Positions 1 through 7,628 of a stretch of 9,765 bases of DNA are shown piece after piece. Numbering within the stretch: position 1 is the first letter of the stretch; each line of letters starts with the position of its first letter. The position numbers and the translations under genes are program-made. Source of the stretch: an uncultured Aquimarina sp. Its GTDB lineage: Bacteria; Bacteroidota; Bacteroidia; Flavobacteriales; Flavobacteriaceae. Location: NCBI GenBank assembly GCA_937958735.1, contig CALGNG010000177.1:1-9765 (forward strand). The letters are read 5' to 3'. Below the pieces are notes generated by a model. The model was not told the DNA's origin. It saw only the letters and a list, made by a program, of their open reading frames with translations, and searched no databases.

Positions 1-1427
1 GGTGGAATACCCACCATCCAATACCCAATTCTACCTGGGTAATCTTGAATGGTGGTAAACGTACCTGCCGAAAGAATATCAATACTTTTACTCGTATACT
101 TAAAATTATCTAAAAAATTAGTAGATAAATCTGCCTTTAAAAAAGCGTCACTTTTAACAATACTTAATAATAGCTCTAAATTAGTTTCTACTCCTTCTAT
201 TTCTGTTTTAGAAAGCACTTCTATGGCTTTCTTAACACATTCTTCTCTACTATTTGCTTTAACAATTATTTTAGCTAACAAGGGGTCAAAAAAAGGCGAT
301 ACTTCTACTCCTTCTCGTATCCAACTGTCTACTCTTACATCTTTAGGATACTCCCATTTTGTTATGCGTCCAGTTGCTGGAATGTACTTTTTATAGGGAT
401 CCTCGGAGTAAAGTCTAAATTGCATCGATACTCCCTCCGATATTGGATTTATAGGGAATTGATATTTCCCTTCTTGTAAAAGTACCATAGCTTCTACGAT
501 ATCTATACCAAACACTTCTTCTGTAATGGTATGCTCTACCTGTAATCTTGTATTAACTTCTAAAAAATAGAAACTTTTATTAAGTTCGTCGTACAGAAAT
601 TCTATAGTTCCTGCACTACGGTATTTAATGTTTTCCATTAGCCTTTTTGCCCCTTCGTAAAGCGACAACCTTAAGTACTCTGGAATGTGTGGAGCAGGCG
701 TTTCTTCGATAATTTTTTGAGATCGCCTTTGTATAGAACAATCCCGATCTCCCAAAACCATTCCCCCCCCTTCTCCATCTCCAAATATTTGAATTTCGAC
801 ATGTCTTGCTTTTTCCAAAAATTTTTCTAAAAAGACCCCTCCGTTAGAAAAATTTTTTTCAGCAAGAAAAATAGTGGTTTCATAAGCTTTTTCTAAATCT
901 TCTTCTTTATAACATATCTGCATACCAATACCACCACCACCGGCGGTACTTTTTAGAATAATAGGATACCCCATTTTAGTAGCCGCAACTTGCGCCTCTT
1001 TGTAGGAGGATAATAACTCTGTCCCCTTAAGAATAGGCAATCCACTTTTAAAAGCAATATCTCTAGCCCTATGTTTTAATCCAAAAGCTTCTATTTGCCC
1101 TGGAGTAGGCCCTAAAAAAACAATCCCGTTTTCTTCTAATAGTCTTGCAAAATTCGTGTTCTCGCTAAGCAAACCATAACCTGGATGAATAGCATCTATT
1201 TTTTGTTCTTTAACAATAGACAGTATTTTTTCTATATTTAAATAAGTATTGGCAATACTTCCAGAACCAATAAAAAAAGCTTCATCTGCCTCTAACATAT
1301 GGGCGGCATTGGTATCTGCATCATTATATATCGCTACAGATACTTTACCCATTTTTTTTAGGGTTTTAATAATTCTTACTGCAATTTCTCCCCTATTAAC
1401 AATTAAGACTTTATTTATTATTTTCAT
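1..1427 (-). CDS. Urea/guanidine carboxylase, N-terminal 475 residues (runs off left edge)
   Basis: Biotin- and ATP-dependent carboxylase of the urea carboxylase family, translated from the minus strand. Residues 1-445 form a biotin carboxylase: HPGYGLLSEN at 81-90, the glycine-rich ATP loop TAGGGGIGM at 161-169, RDCSIQRRSQKIIEE from 228, and catalytic-site residues E276, E290, N292, R294, Q296, E298 and R338, close to E. coli AccC numbering. From about 448 (SIDILSAGTFTTIQDYPGR) the AHS2/KipA-like domain that marks urea carboxylase begins. The carboxyltransferase and biotin-carrier parts would lie beyond base 1. The ATG at 1427 starts five bases after the upstream DUF1989 gene ends, so the two are co-transcribed. 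Because the operon carries both DUF1989 genes, the likely substrate is guanidine (product carboxyguanidine) rather than urea. The residues that decide this lie in the missing part. Family certain; substrate inferred. Confidence 0.93.
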   Translation of the reverse strand, partial: MKIINKVLIVNRGEIAVRIIKTLKKMGKVSVAIYNDADTNAAHMLEADEAFFIGSGSIANTYLNIEKILSIVKEQKIDAIHPGYGLLSENTNFARLLEENGIVFLGPTPGQIEAFGLKHRARDIAFKSGLPILKGTELLSSYKEAQVAATKMGYPIILKSTAGGGGIGMQICYKEEDLEKAYETTIFLAEKNFSNGGVFLEKFLEKARHVEIQIFGDGEGGGMVLGDRDCSIQRRSQKIIEETPAPHIPEYLRLSLYEGAKRLMENIKYRSAGTIEFLYDELNKSFYFLEVNTRLQVEHTITEEVFGIDIVEAMVLLQEGKYQFPINPISEGVSMQFRLYSEDPYKKYIPATGRITKWEYPKDVRVDSWIREGVEVSPFFDPLLAKIIVKANSREECVKKAIEVLSKTEIEGVETNLELLLSIVKSDAFLKADLSTNFLDNFKYTSKSIDILSAGTFTTIQDYPGRIGYWMVGIP

Positions 1428-1432
1428 AGTAT

Positions 1433-2056
1433 TTAATTCCAAATAAGCAATTCTATAGGGGTTGGATTAAAGGCGTTACAAGGGTTGTTTAATTGCGGGC
1501 AATTGCTAATTATACACAAAACATCTACCTGTGCTTTTAGCTGCACGTATTTACCTGCCTCGGAAATGCCGTCCGAAAAAGTAGATTTCCCATCTGGCGA
1601 AACAGGAACATTCATAAAAAAATTAATATTACTGTTTAAATCTTTTTTTCCTAATTCCAAATTATGCACTCTTAAAGCAGCCATAAAAGAATCCCTACAA
1701 TTATGCATATGTATTTTATCTAAATCGTACCTAACAGAATTACTCTCTGCAGAACAGGCACCACCAAGAGTGTCGTGCCTGCCACAAGTGTCGTCTGTAA
1801 TGGTTAGCAAAATATTTCCTAGGTTGGATACTAAGTTGCTGCCTTTGGTTAAATAAACATTTTTTTGATGGTTTATGGTGTCTTGTGCACTGTACCGCTC
1901 TTGGGGATTATTAGCAACATAAAACATAGTATCTGCGGCTTGATTACCTTTACTGTCTACAATACGAAAAGTTTGACCTGCTTTAATAACATAAGACCAA
2001 TAGTCTCCTGCCATTACCGTTTCTTTGTAAATTGCATTTTCTATTTTAAAACTCAT
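1433..2056 (-). CDS. cgdB: Carboxyguanidine deiminase subunit, DUF1989 (urea amidolyase-associated protein 2 type)
   Basis: 207-residue DUF1989 protein, the shorter of two paralogues in the operon. Established work on this gene set shows that the two proteins form a heteromeric deiminase (CgdAB) that removes ammonia from carboxyguanidine to give allophanate. Recognisable blocks are [10 protein letters not shown] (39-48), [27 protein letters not shown], the HNCRDSF segment, [22 protein letters not shown] and the C-terminal [21 protein letters not shown]. The many invariant Cys and His residues suggest metal binding or catalysis, but which ones act is not visible here. There is no signal peptide, so the protein is cytoplasmic. 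It lies 11 bases after the larger paralogue and 5 bases before the carboxylase, which fits consecutive enzyme steps. The A/B letter is assigned by gene order and family resemblance and could be swapped. Confidence 0.9.
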   Translation of the reverse strand: MSFKIENAIYKETVMAGDYWSYVIKAGQTFRIVDSKGNQAADTMFYVANNPQERYSAQDTINHQKNVYLTKGSNLVSNLGNILLTITDDTCGRHDTLGGACSAESNSVRYDLDKIHMHNCRDSFMAALRVHNLELGKKDLNSNINFFMNVPVSPDGKSTFSDGISEAGKYVQLKAQVDVLCIISNCPQLNNPCNAFNPTPIELLIWN

Positions 2057-2067
2057 AATTAATGTTA

Positions 2068-2790
2068 TTACTTAATATAGTTAGCCGTGTTAATAAAGCC
2101 TCTTTTATTTTCTTCTCTTAAGTGATAAGCAGGGTTGTCTTCTACCAAACAATTGGACTCCCAAACTGTAATTTTTAATGGCTTGGGGCTATAAGAAGCA
2201 CTTATTTCCATAGGGTGCGGGCAGGTATTTAGAACCACTAATGTGTCCATTTCTGCTTGGATATCTACATAAGCCCCTGCTTTTGCCTGGTTGGTATAGA
2301 TTAAATTACCATTACTACCCACGTCTATACGTGTAAATAGATTAATCATAGAATGCATATCTCTAAGTGCCATCCCATATTTAGAAACTTCTGTAATTAG
2401 ACTAGTAAAACCATCCCGATAATAACTGTTTCTAAATTCTTGATAGTTTTTTTTGCCAAATTGTTTTTGAATACTCTCCGGTGTACTGCAAGATGTTAAG
2501 GCATCGTGCCACCCACAAGTATCCTCTATAATAGAAACCAGTACCCTTCCCATATCCGAAAACAAAGCATGCCCTTTGGTTAGGTACGATGTGTATTGGG
2601 CTTTTAAAGTATCTGCCATATTATAGCGCTCGCTATAATCTTTTTGATTAAACAGTAACATGGAAGCATTTACACCTCCTTCTATGTCTGTTAGTCTTAA
2701 AGAACTTCCTTTTTTTAAAACATGACTAAAGTTCCAACCACCGGGAATATTTTTTTCAAATAAAATTAACCTTGATTCTAAATTACTCAT
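2068..2790 (-). CDS. cgdA: Carboxyguanidine deiminase subunit, DUF1989 (urea amidolyase-associated protein 1 type)
   Basis: 240-residue DUF1989 protein, the larger partner of the gene downstream. Family blocks run in the same order as in the paralogue: [12 protein letters not shown] (17-28), [81 protein letters not shown], and a C-terminal extension ending [14 protein letters not shown] that the smaller subunit lacks. The paralogue's DTCGRHD becomes DTCGWHD here, and HNCRDS has no clear counterpart, as expected for a divergent subunit pair. No signal peptide or membrane segment. A 52-base gap separates it from the ABC ATPase gene, the largest gap in the operon, and I see no convincing promoter or terminator in it. 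The family is clear. The reaction (carboxyguanidine to allophanate plus ammonia) comes from characterised homologues. Confidence 0.9.
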   Translation of the reverse strand: MSNLESRLILFEKNIPGGWNFSHVLKKGSSLRLTDIEGGVNASMLLFNQKDYSERYNMADTLKAQYTSYLTKGHALFSDMGRVLVSIIEDTCGWHDALTSCSTPESIQKQFGKKNYQEFRNSYYRDGFTSLITEVSKYGMALRDMHSMINLFTRIDVGSNGNLIYTNQAKAGAYVDIQAEMDTLVVLNTCPHPMEISASYSPKPLKITVWESNCLVEDNPAYHLREENKRGFINTANYIK

Positions 2791-2842
2791 CTATATATAA
2801 TTTTTATAAGCTTAAACCACTTTAATAATGGAATGGAAATGT

Positions 2843-3733
2843 TTAAAATACATCGTCTCCAGCTTGGGTAAGTTTTACAATTTTTATTTTCTCTTCTGGT
2901 TCGTTACTTTTTGGATGTATTAATTCTTCTAATCTTTTTTTAGTTTCTAAAAATTCTGGAGTAAAAAATTGTTCTGGGGTTCTGGGTCTAGAAACAGGAA
3001 CTTCTATAATTTCTGCAATTTCCCCAGGGTTGGCTTTTAAAACAATTATCCTATCGGACAGGTATATGGCTTCTTCTAAATCGTGAGTTATAAACACAAC
3101 AGAAATATTTATATTTTTCCATATTTGAAGTAAATAGGATTGCATTGTGGAGCGCGTTTGTGCATCTAATGCTCCAAAAGGCTCGTCCATTAACAACATT
3201 TTAGGATGCGTAGCTAACGATCTGGCAATGGCCACGCGTTGCTTCATCCCTCCCGAAAGCTGTGAGGGGTAGGCATCTTCGTATTTTTGAAGCCCAACAA
3301 TTTTTACCCAAGTTAAAGCATTGTCTCTTGCCTCTGTTTTAGATTCTCCTTTGCGACGCAAACCATACATTATGTTTTCTACTACAGTAAGCCAAGGAAA
3401 TAATGTATAACCTTGAAAAACCATACCTCTTTCTATACCTGGACCGTCAATTTCTTCATCGTTAACAATAATTTTACCAGAGCCTATATCTTCTAAGCCT
3501 GCAATTAACCTAATCAATGTAGATTTCCCGCAACCCGAAGGGCCAATTATAGATGTAAATTCTCTACGGTATGTTTTTAATGATACATCTTTAAGGATAG
3601 GTCCTTTTTTGTCATCAAAAGTTTTACAAAGGTTTTCTACTTTAAGTACAACCTCTCTCTGCTTAAGTCTATCAAATCGTTCCTTAACTTTTTGACTTTG
3701 CTTTTTATAACCTGTTAAATTTAGCTCATCCAT
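2843..3733 (-). CDS. ABC transporter ATP-binding protein, nitrate/sulfonate/taurine (SsuB/TauB/NrtD) type
   Basis: 296-residue cytoplasmic ATPase that powers the importer made with the two genes upstream. All nucleotide-binding motifs are intact: Walker A GPSGCGKST (64-72), Q-loop Q107 in VFQGYTLFPWLTV, signature LSGGMKQR (159-166), Walker B MLLMDEPFGALD (179-190) and the switch His H217 in ITHD. The MDEPFGALD and FPWLTVVEN stretches are typical of the nitrate/taurine/aliphatic sulfonate subfamily. Compared with usual family members there is a basic N-terminal extension of about 25 residues before VVLKVENLCKTF and a C-terminal tail of about 50 residues rich in Glu and Lys. The substrate cannot be read from an ATPase. 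The operon context, with carboxyguanidine deiminase genes, indicates guanidine or a related small nitrogen compound. Only six bases separate it from the permease gene. Confidence 0.93.
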   Translation of the reverse strand: MDELNLTGYKKQSQKVKERFDRLKQREVVLKVENLCKTFDDKKGPILKDVSLKTYRREFTSIIGPSGCGKSTLIRLIAGLEDIGSGKIIVNDEEIDGPGIERGMVFQGYTLFPWLTVVENIMYGLRRKGESKTEARDNALTWVKIVGLQKYEDAYPSQLSGGMKQRVAIARSLATHPKMLLMDEPFGALDAQTRSTMQSYLLQIWKNINISVVFITHDLEEAIYLSDRIIVLKANPGEIAEIIEVPVSRPRTPEQFFTPEFLETKKRLEELIHPKSNEPEEKIKIVKLTQAGDDVF

Positions 3734-3739
3734 ATTTAC

Positions 3740-4708
3740 TTAATTTTCTAAATCGTGACGTTGCCAATAAAACATTTTTTTTCCTAGGTAGGCAAGTACT
3801 TGATCTGTTAATAATCCTATAATTCCAATTATTAATATTGCCGCAAATACTTGTTCAAAATTTCTATATTTTGCTTGTTGGTTTATAAACCAAGTAATCC
3901 CAGTACTTGTTCCTATAACCTCTGCAACAACTAAGTATGTCCAAGCCCAACCCAATAAAATACGCATATCTTTATAAATATCGGGTAAAATACCAGGTAT
4001 AACAATGGTTCTTAAAATAGCTAGTTTACTTGCACCTAATGTTTGAGCTGCTTCGATTAGGCTTATCTCTAATTTTCTTGTTGTATTAGCGATTACTAAA
4101 ACTTGCTGAAAAAAGGTCCCTATAAATATTATGGCAATTTTTGGTCCGTCGTTAATACCCAGAATAGCGACCGCTAAAGCACCAAAGACAGGAGCTGGTA
4201 AATATCTAAAGTAGTCGACAAAGGGTTCTATTAGGTTTCTAAAAAAACCAAATGTACCACACAAAATACCCAAAGGCACCCCAATAATAGAAGACAATAT
4301 AAATCCCCAAAATATAATTTTAATACTATGTCCTAGACTTTCGTGCAACCAAGATTCTCCTTTTCTTCTTGGAGGCGTAGTAAAAGACTCGTAAAAACTA
4401 ACCGCAACCTTATGAGGTGCTGGAAGATAAACTGGATTATATGGCAACCCTAGAGCAGATTTAAGCCCTTTGGTTTTCATTTTTTTGTTTTCTAACTTAA
4501 ATATTTCTTTTTTAACTAACATTTCTTTTTTAAAATAACTAACATCTCCTGAACTAGTTATTTTTACTACAGGATGCCAAAGAAAAGTAAGGTAGCTAAC
4601 CGCACACCAAAGCAATATTGGAATTGCAAAGGAGAGTATTACCAAGATTCTCTTTTGTTTTTTCGAGATTGGTTTTCTAATTGCAAATAATCCACTATTA
4701 CCTCCCAT
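3740..4708 (-). CDS. ABC transporter permease, SsuC/TauC-like, urea/guanidine carboxylase region
   Basis: 322-residue inner-membrane permease with a BPD_transp_1 fold. One hydrophobic helix (about 21-43) is followed by a long hydrophilic segment (about 45-125), then a helical core with segments near 128-152, 172-207, 250-266 and 287-308. The cytoplasmic EAA loop that contacts the ATPase is EAAQTLGASKLAILRTIVIPG (219-239, broken around ILRT). The PAPHKVAVSFYESF block (97-110) precedes the second helix. The 45-125 insertion is far larger than in typical SsuC or TauC. Since the N-terminus should be cytoplasmic, the insertion should face the periplasm and could touch the binding protein. The gene sits 23 bases after the binding-protein gene and 6 bases before the ATPase gene, so the three encode one importer. 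Substrate is inferred as guanidine from context. Confidence 0.92.
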   Translation of the reverse strand: MGGNSGLFAIRKPISKKQKRILVILSFAIPILLWCAVSYLTFLWHPVVKITSSGDVSYFKKEMLVKKEIFKLENKKMKTKGLKSALGLPYNPVYLPAPHKVAVSFYESFTTPPRRKGESWLHESLGHSIKIIFWGFILSSIIGVPLGILCGTFGFFRNLIEPFVDYFRYLPAPVFGALAVAILGINDGPKIAIIFIGTFFQQVLVIANTTRKLEISLIEAAQTLGASKLAILRTIVIPGILPDIYKDMRILLGWAWTYLVVAEVIGTSTGITWFINQQAKYRNFEQVFAAILIIGIIGLLTDQVLAYLGKKMFYWQRHDLEN

Positions 4709-4731
4709 ATGCTTATTTTTTTAATGAAAAA

Positions 4732-5697
4732 TTATAGCCCTAGTGTTAAAGAAGGGTCTATATAATTTTCGATTTCTTGAGAGACTTCGTATACTTTATT
4801 ATCAATATTAAATTTGTCTACTATTTTTGAAGATCCGTAAAGCGAGTTTAAAGAATTTCCTTTTTCGAATACTTTTTTAGATTCTTCTAGAGTTAAAAAC
4901 TTAGTGCCTTTCATAAAACTACCATATTCTTCTGGAGTAACACCTGCTCTACTAGACATAATTTCTAAAGCTTCTTTATTATTTGATGGGTCTTTTAAAA
5001 AGTCTACAATTCTATACCAGACTTTTACCACCTTTTGCCAGTCCTCTCTGCGTCCATTTAAACTAGAAGGCGATACGGCTAAACAATCGTAGATTAGCCC
5101 TGGCACATTGGCACTAGTGTAAATAGCCTTGGATCCCGACACTTCTTTTAAAGCTTCTCCAGAATTGGGTTGCCAAGCAGCAATTGCAGAAACCTCTCCA
5201 GAGGCTAAAGTTTGTGCCGTTTGATGTGTTGCCACATTAACCAGTTCTACATCCGATTCTTTTAAACCAACACTTTCCAATGCTTTAACAAACAAAAGGT
5301 GTTCTACAAAACCTACTTCTAAACCTATTTTTTTTCCTTTAAGTTCCGAAATATCGTTGATGCCAGGTACGGCAACAATCATGTCGTTTCCGTTACTATA
5401 ATCCGAAGCCAAAATCATAACATTGGATGCTCCTGTTGCTCCAGTTACTAAGGCGTCTCCATTAGTCATTGTTACCGCATCTATATTACCCGATGCAAAC
5501 GCATCCATAGATGCCGTATATTCAAACCAAGAAAATTGTACCTCTATACCTTCTTCTTGAAACCACCCCTTAGAAATGGCTATATCCCAAGCTACCCATC
5601 CTGGCCAGTCGCTATAACCTATTTTTAATGGTGCTTTTTCTTTTTTACAGCTAAAAGATAAAGAAACAAATACGAGTAAAAGAATTATTTTTTTCAT
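4732..5697 (-). CDS. ABC transporter substrate-binding lipoprotein, NMT1/SsuA-like
   Basis: 321-residue periplasmic binding protein of the NMT1/SsuA/TauA class. A short signal ([17 protein letters not shown]) ends in a lipobox with the lipidated Cys at residue 17. The residues after it are KKEKAP, without the acidic run that sends flavobacterial lipoproteins to the cell surface, so anchoring in the periplasm is expected. The mature part begins with the family's [21 protein letters not shown] pattern (around 24-44), then WFQEEGIEV, the [11 protein letters not shown] segment, and [11 protein letters not shown] at the domain crossover. This matches binding proteins found next to urea carboxylase-family genes. 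Aromatic residues near the start (W29, W32, W35 in the mature head) could hold a guanidinium cation by cation-pi contact, which is inference. It lies 41 bases after the porin gene and 23 before the permease. Confidence 0.92.
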   Translation of the reverse strand: MKKIILLLVFVSLSFSCKKEKAPLKIGYSDWPGWVAWDIAISKGWFQEEGIEVQFSWFEYTASMDAFASGNIDAVTMTNGDALVTGATGASNVMILASDYSNGNDMIVAVPGINDISELKGKKIGLEVGFVEHLLFVKALESVGLKESDVELVNVATHQTAQTLASGEVSAIAAWQPNSGEALKEVSGSKAIYTSANVPGLIYDCLAVSPSSLNGRREDWQKVVKVWYRIVDFLKDPSNNKEALEIMSSRAGVTPEEYGSFMKGTKFLTLEESKKVFEKGNSLNSLYGSSKIVDKFNIDNKVYEVSQEIENYIDPSLTLGL

Positions 5698-5738
5698 AAC
5701 AGATTTTTTTATTACAGAGAAAGAATATTAGTATTAGT

Positions 5739-6788
5739 TTAGAACTGATAGGTTAAAGCAATAATTGCAAAACTATCGTCAGAAACTAGATTATCATTAA
5801 CATCTGTAAACGTATCTTTTGAAGCCCCATCCAATCTTATCTCTGGTGTTATTTTTAGGTGTTCGCTTATATAATAGTTAAGGGTAGCGGTTACATTATA
5901 AAGGCTATTGTTATCTGCTTTTGCAAAATAACCTTCTTCTTCGTAAAAAATTTCTGCTCTTAACCCTAAAGATATTTTATCATTTACGGTGTATAATGGA
6001 TACAAGGCTGCTGCAAAAATATTACTATCAAACCCAGCTCCATTAACATACATATTATGCACATTGTACCCTAATGTAAATTTTTCAGAAATATTAACGG
6101 CTCCAACTAAATCAAAAAGATTAAGCGTTACTCCATCTGGCTCTGTACTGTTTAGGTACGTTAAAGCGGCACTAAATACATCATCTGCATACGCTAAATT
6201 GGTAGTAAATGCTTTGTTTGTATCCCCTCCAGTTTGTTCTCTCTGGTAAACATTGTTAAAAACTCCAACCATTAAATTCCATTTATTATTAATGGCATAA
6301 TCGGCTTTAACACCTGCAAAACCTGCCGATGATAATGCGTAGATATAACCGTTGGTATAATTACCGTTTAGATGTACATCATCCAATTCGTAACCATAAT
6401 ACGTTTGCATTAAACCAGCCGTTACTTTTAATTTATCGGTAATATTAAAATACCCAAAAGCATCTCTTATATGATTAAAAACAGATTCTTCTCCTGAATA
6501 AAAGCCTGTTTTAAAAAAATCATCGTTTTTAGGTCCAAATGCAAGATTGGCTTGGAAACCATAATTTTCTGCTTCGTGAAGTATTCCTGCGCTTATCCAA
6601 CCTAATGTAAAAGCATCATCTTGGTATTTAGGAAATGTTATCGTAGTAGGTACGTTGTTAAAATTGGCAGCATAATAGGTATCGACACTTGCTGTAAAGG
6701 TAGTTTTAGCTTTTTTTTCTACTTCTTCTTGGGAAAAACTAGATAGGCTAACAAAGAATATTACAATAGCTATAATTTTAATCTTCAT
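5739..6788 (-). CDS. Outer-membrane beta-barrel porin, first gene of the guanidine operon
   Basis: 349-residue exported protein. The signal peptide MKIKIIAIVIFFVSLSSFS is followed by QEEVEKK, with cleavage likely before Gln20. The mature part alternates short amphipathic strands with polar loops and ends in FAIIALTYQF, whose terminal Phe is the usual barrel-assembly signal. The opening strand TFTASVDTYYAANFN resembles the BBP2/OmpL-like porin family (name from memory, not searched). By hand count it has about 41 acidic and 20 basic residues after the signal, so a cation-favouring pore is plausible. It is transcribed first, directly upstream of the binding lipoprotein, suggesting it admits the substrate across the outer membrane. 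ATG at 6788 is chosen because it opens the signal peptide and lies about 40 bases below a good -7 box. Barrel nature is near certain; substrate inferred. Confidence 0.88.
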   Translation of the reverse strand: MKIKIIAIVIFFVSLSSFSQEEVEKKAKTTFTASVDTYYAANFNNVPTTITFPKYQDDAFTLGWISAGILHEAENYGFQANLAFGPKNDDFFKTGFYSGEESVFNHIRDAFGYFNITDKLKVTAGLMQTYYGYELDDVHLNGNYTNGYIYALSSAGFAGVKADYAINNKWNLMVGVFNNVYQREQTGGDTNKAFTTNLAYADDVFSAALTYLNSTEPDGVTLNLFDLVGAVNISEKFTLGYNVHNMYVNGAGFDSNIFAAALYPLYTVNDKISLGLRAEIFYEEEGYFAKADNNSLYNVTATLNYYISEHLKITPEIRLDGASKDTFTDVNDNLVSDDSFAIIALTYQF

Positions 6789-6829
6789 AGTCAGTTTTTT
6801 TTGGGTAAAACAATAAATTTAATGTGATC

Positions 6830-6837
6830 CAAATATA
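6830..6837 (-). promoter_or_regulatory. Predicted -7 promoter box (TAnnTTTG) of the guanidine operon
   Basis: On the minus strand these eight bases read TATATTTG, a perfect match to the Bacteroidota -7 consensus TAnnTTTG. Transcription would start near 6822-6826, leaving a leader of about 35-40 nt before the porin ATG at 6788. The matching -33 TTG is not evident; the sequence at that distance is TTCAA, which suggests a weak or activator-dependent promoter. No guanidine riboswitch fits in so short a leader. Confidence 0.5.
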
Positions 6838-6856
6838 TATAATGTGAGTAAAATTG

Positions 6857-6884
6857 AACTCTATTATACTACTGACAGAGAGTT
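6857..6884. promoter_or_regulatory. Inverted repeat AACTCT-N16-AGAGTT upstream of operon promoter
   Basis: Perfect 6-bp arms (6857-6862 and 6879-6884) separated by 16 bp, centred about 45 bp upstream of the predicted start of transcription. The position suits an activator operator overlapping the -33 region. No regulator gene is present nearby, so the protein that would bind it is unknown. A 6-bp match could arise by chance. Confidence 0.3.
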
Positions 6885-6889
6885 ATTTC

Positions 6890-6912
6890 CCTGTTTATGA
6901 ATTAAAAACAGG
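6890..6912. promoter_or_regulatory. Inverted repeat CCTGTTT-N9-AAACAGG upstream of operon promoter
   Basis: Perfect 7-bp arms (6890-6896 and 6906-6912) around a 9-base AT-rich centre, about 75 bp upstream of the predicted operon start. It stands out by its G and C bases in an AT-rich stretch. The 23-bp size fits a dimeric transcription factor site. As RNA it would be a modest hairpin without a following U-tract in either direction, so a terminator is unlikely. Confidence 0.35.
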
Positions 6913-7163
6913 AGGACAAAAATGAAAAAAAAAATAACATTTATATTTTACGCTATATAAAAATGGAGATTCAAAAAAAAAAATATCTTATTTTAATGAA
7001 TTAATAAAAATGCACTTTATTGAAAAATAAAATAATTACCATTTCAGCCAAAAACATAAGAATCTACTAACCAGACTTTTAGTTTTTTGTTAATTTTAAA
7101 GGTTTAACCCTTTATTTATCGATTTTCTTTTAGTTCTAAAGAAATCTACACTAATATCGCTGT

Positions 7164-7200
7164 TTTCTTTTAAAAAAATAACACCTTTTTTTAAAAGAAA
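7164..7200. repeat. Perfect 15-bp inverted repeat with 7-base loop
   Basis: Left arm TTTCTTTTAAAAAAA (7164-7178) and right arm TTTTTTTAAAAGAAA (7186-7200) are exact reverse complements around the loop TAACACC. The hairpin is nearly all A and T and lies between two divergently oriented transcription units. No T-run follows it on either strand, so it is not a classical intrinsic terminator. The role is unknown. A cruciform, a binding site or a decayed mobile-element end are possible. Confidence 0.6.
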
Positions 7201-7338
7201 TGTAAATTAATACTACACAATAATCTAAATTTTTATGACTCTATTCCTGTTCCCTGCTATTTAAGACAAAACTTAATAGAAATATGGGGTTTTTATAGAC
7301 ACACACTTCTTTAAATAACATCAAACATCTATAAATCA

Positions 7339-7359
7339 AATAATTAAGGTTTAATTATT
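7339..7359. repeat. Small perfect inverted repeat AATAATTAA-GGT-TTAATTATT
   Basis: Nine-base perfect arms (7339-7347 and 7351-7359) around a three-base centre, about 55 bp upstream of the tRNA promoter -7 box. The composition is so AT-rich that chance is a fair explanation. It could also be an upstream element of the tRNA promoter. Confidence 0.3.
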
Positions 7360-7411
7360 AAAATATTCTCACAAATCTCAATATCAAACTATATAATCTA
7401 AAAAAAGCTCG

Positions 7412-7419
7412 TATATTTG
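7412..7419 (+). promoter_or_regulatory. Predicted -7 promoter box (TAnnTTTG) of the tRNA gene
   Basis: TATATTTG followed by CA is a perfect Bacteroidota -7 box, placed about 65 bases before the tRNA. Transcription should start near 7425. A clear -33 TTG is missing at the usual distance. Stable-RNA genes in flavobacteria commonly have such a GTATATTTGCA core, so this is a likely promoter. Confidence 0.55.
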
Positions 7420-7437
7420 CAGTCTATTAGAGATTAT

Positions 7438-7458
7438 TGCTAGCATTATGAACTAGCA
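7438..7458 (+). repeat. Hairpin in the 5' leader of the tRNA precursor
   Basis: TGCTAG (7438-7443) and CTAGCA (7453-7458) are perfect 6-bp arms around a 9-base loop. The element lies between the predicted start of transcription and the mature tRNA 5' end at 7484. It would fold in the precursor and might guide or shield processing. No further support is visible. Confidence 0.35.
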
Positions 7459-7483
7459 CAAAGATAACTCCTATAGTTTACAA

Positions 7484-7559
<76 letters not shown>

Positions 7560-7562
7560 AGC

Positions 7563-7614
7563 AAGCTCATTGATAAACAGGTATTTAAAACCTTTTTCAA
7601 TGAGCTTTTTTTTT
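7563..7614 (+). terminator. Intrinsic terminator of the tRNA gene
   Basis: AAGCTCATTGA (7563-7573) pairs perfectly with TCAATGAGCTT (7597-7607), followed by a T-run to 7614. The loop holds a second small pairing (AGGT with ACCT). It lies four bases after the tRNA and would end the tRNA transcript. It overlaps the longest possible reading frame of the integrase, which argues for a later integrase start. Confidence 0.8.
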
Positions 7615-7628
7615 GATATCTTGCAAAC

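Larger units (their letters stand above)
6913..7411. other. Non-coding AT-rich intergenic stretch
   Basis: About 500 bases between the operon's upstream region and the tRNA promoter. Stops are frequent in every frame and no product is recognisable. It contains poly-A and poly-T runs, the inverted repeats listed separately at 7164-7200 and 7339-7359, and a small nested palindrome (AAAGG 7098-7102 with CCTTT 7109-7113). I see no RNA gene, insertion sequence or gene remnant that I can support. Confidence 0.6.

Noticed and set aside
49..396. Plus-strand open frame of 115 codons opposite the carboxylase
   Set aside because: It is complementary to conserved biotin carboxylase sequence, with Ser/Leu-rich low-complexity content typical of an antisense shadow.
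1485..1856. Plus-strand open frame of 123 codons opposite the smaller DUF1989 gene
   Set aside because: The opposite strand encodes a strongly conserved family protein in a continuous operon; this frame has no recognisable product.
2791..2842. Possible internal promoter between the ATPase and larger DUF1989 genes
   Set aside because: The 52-base gap is the longest in the operon, but it has no TAnnTTTG box on the minus strand, so I see no reason to split the operon here.
6922..6960. Plus-strand 12-codon frame (MKKKITFIFYAI) preceded by AGGAGG
   Set aside because: The Shine-Dalgarno look is striking, but Bacteroidota rarely use such sites, AGGAGG partly belongs to the CCTGTTT inverted repeat, and the peptide is just Lys and hydrophobic residues from AT-rich DNA. 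It could be a remnant of a signal peptide, without support.
6913..7411. CRISPR array, insertion sequence or small-RNA gene in the long intergenic stretch
   Set aside because: There are no regularly spaced direct repeats, no transposase fragments and no terminator-like hairpin with T-run; only isolated inverted repeats are visible.
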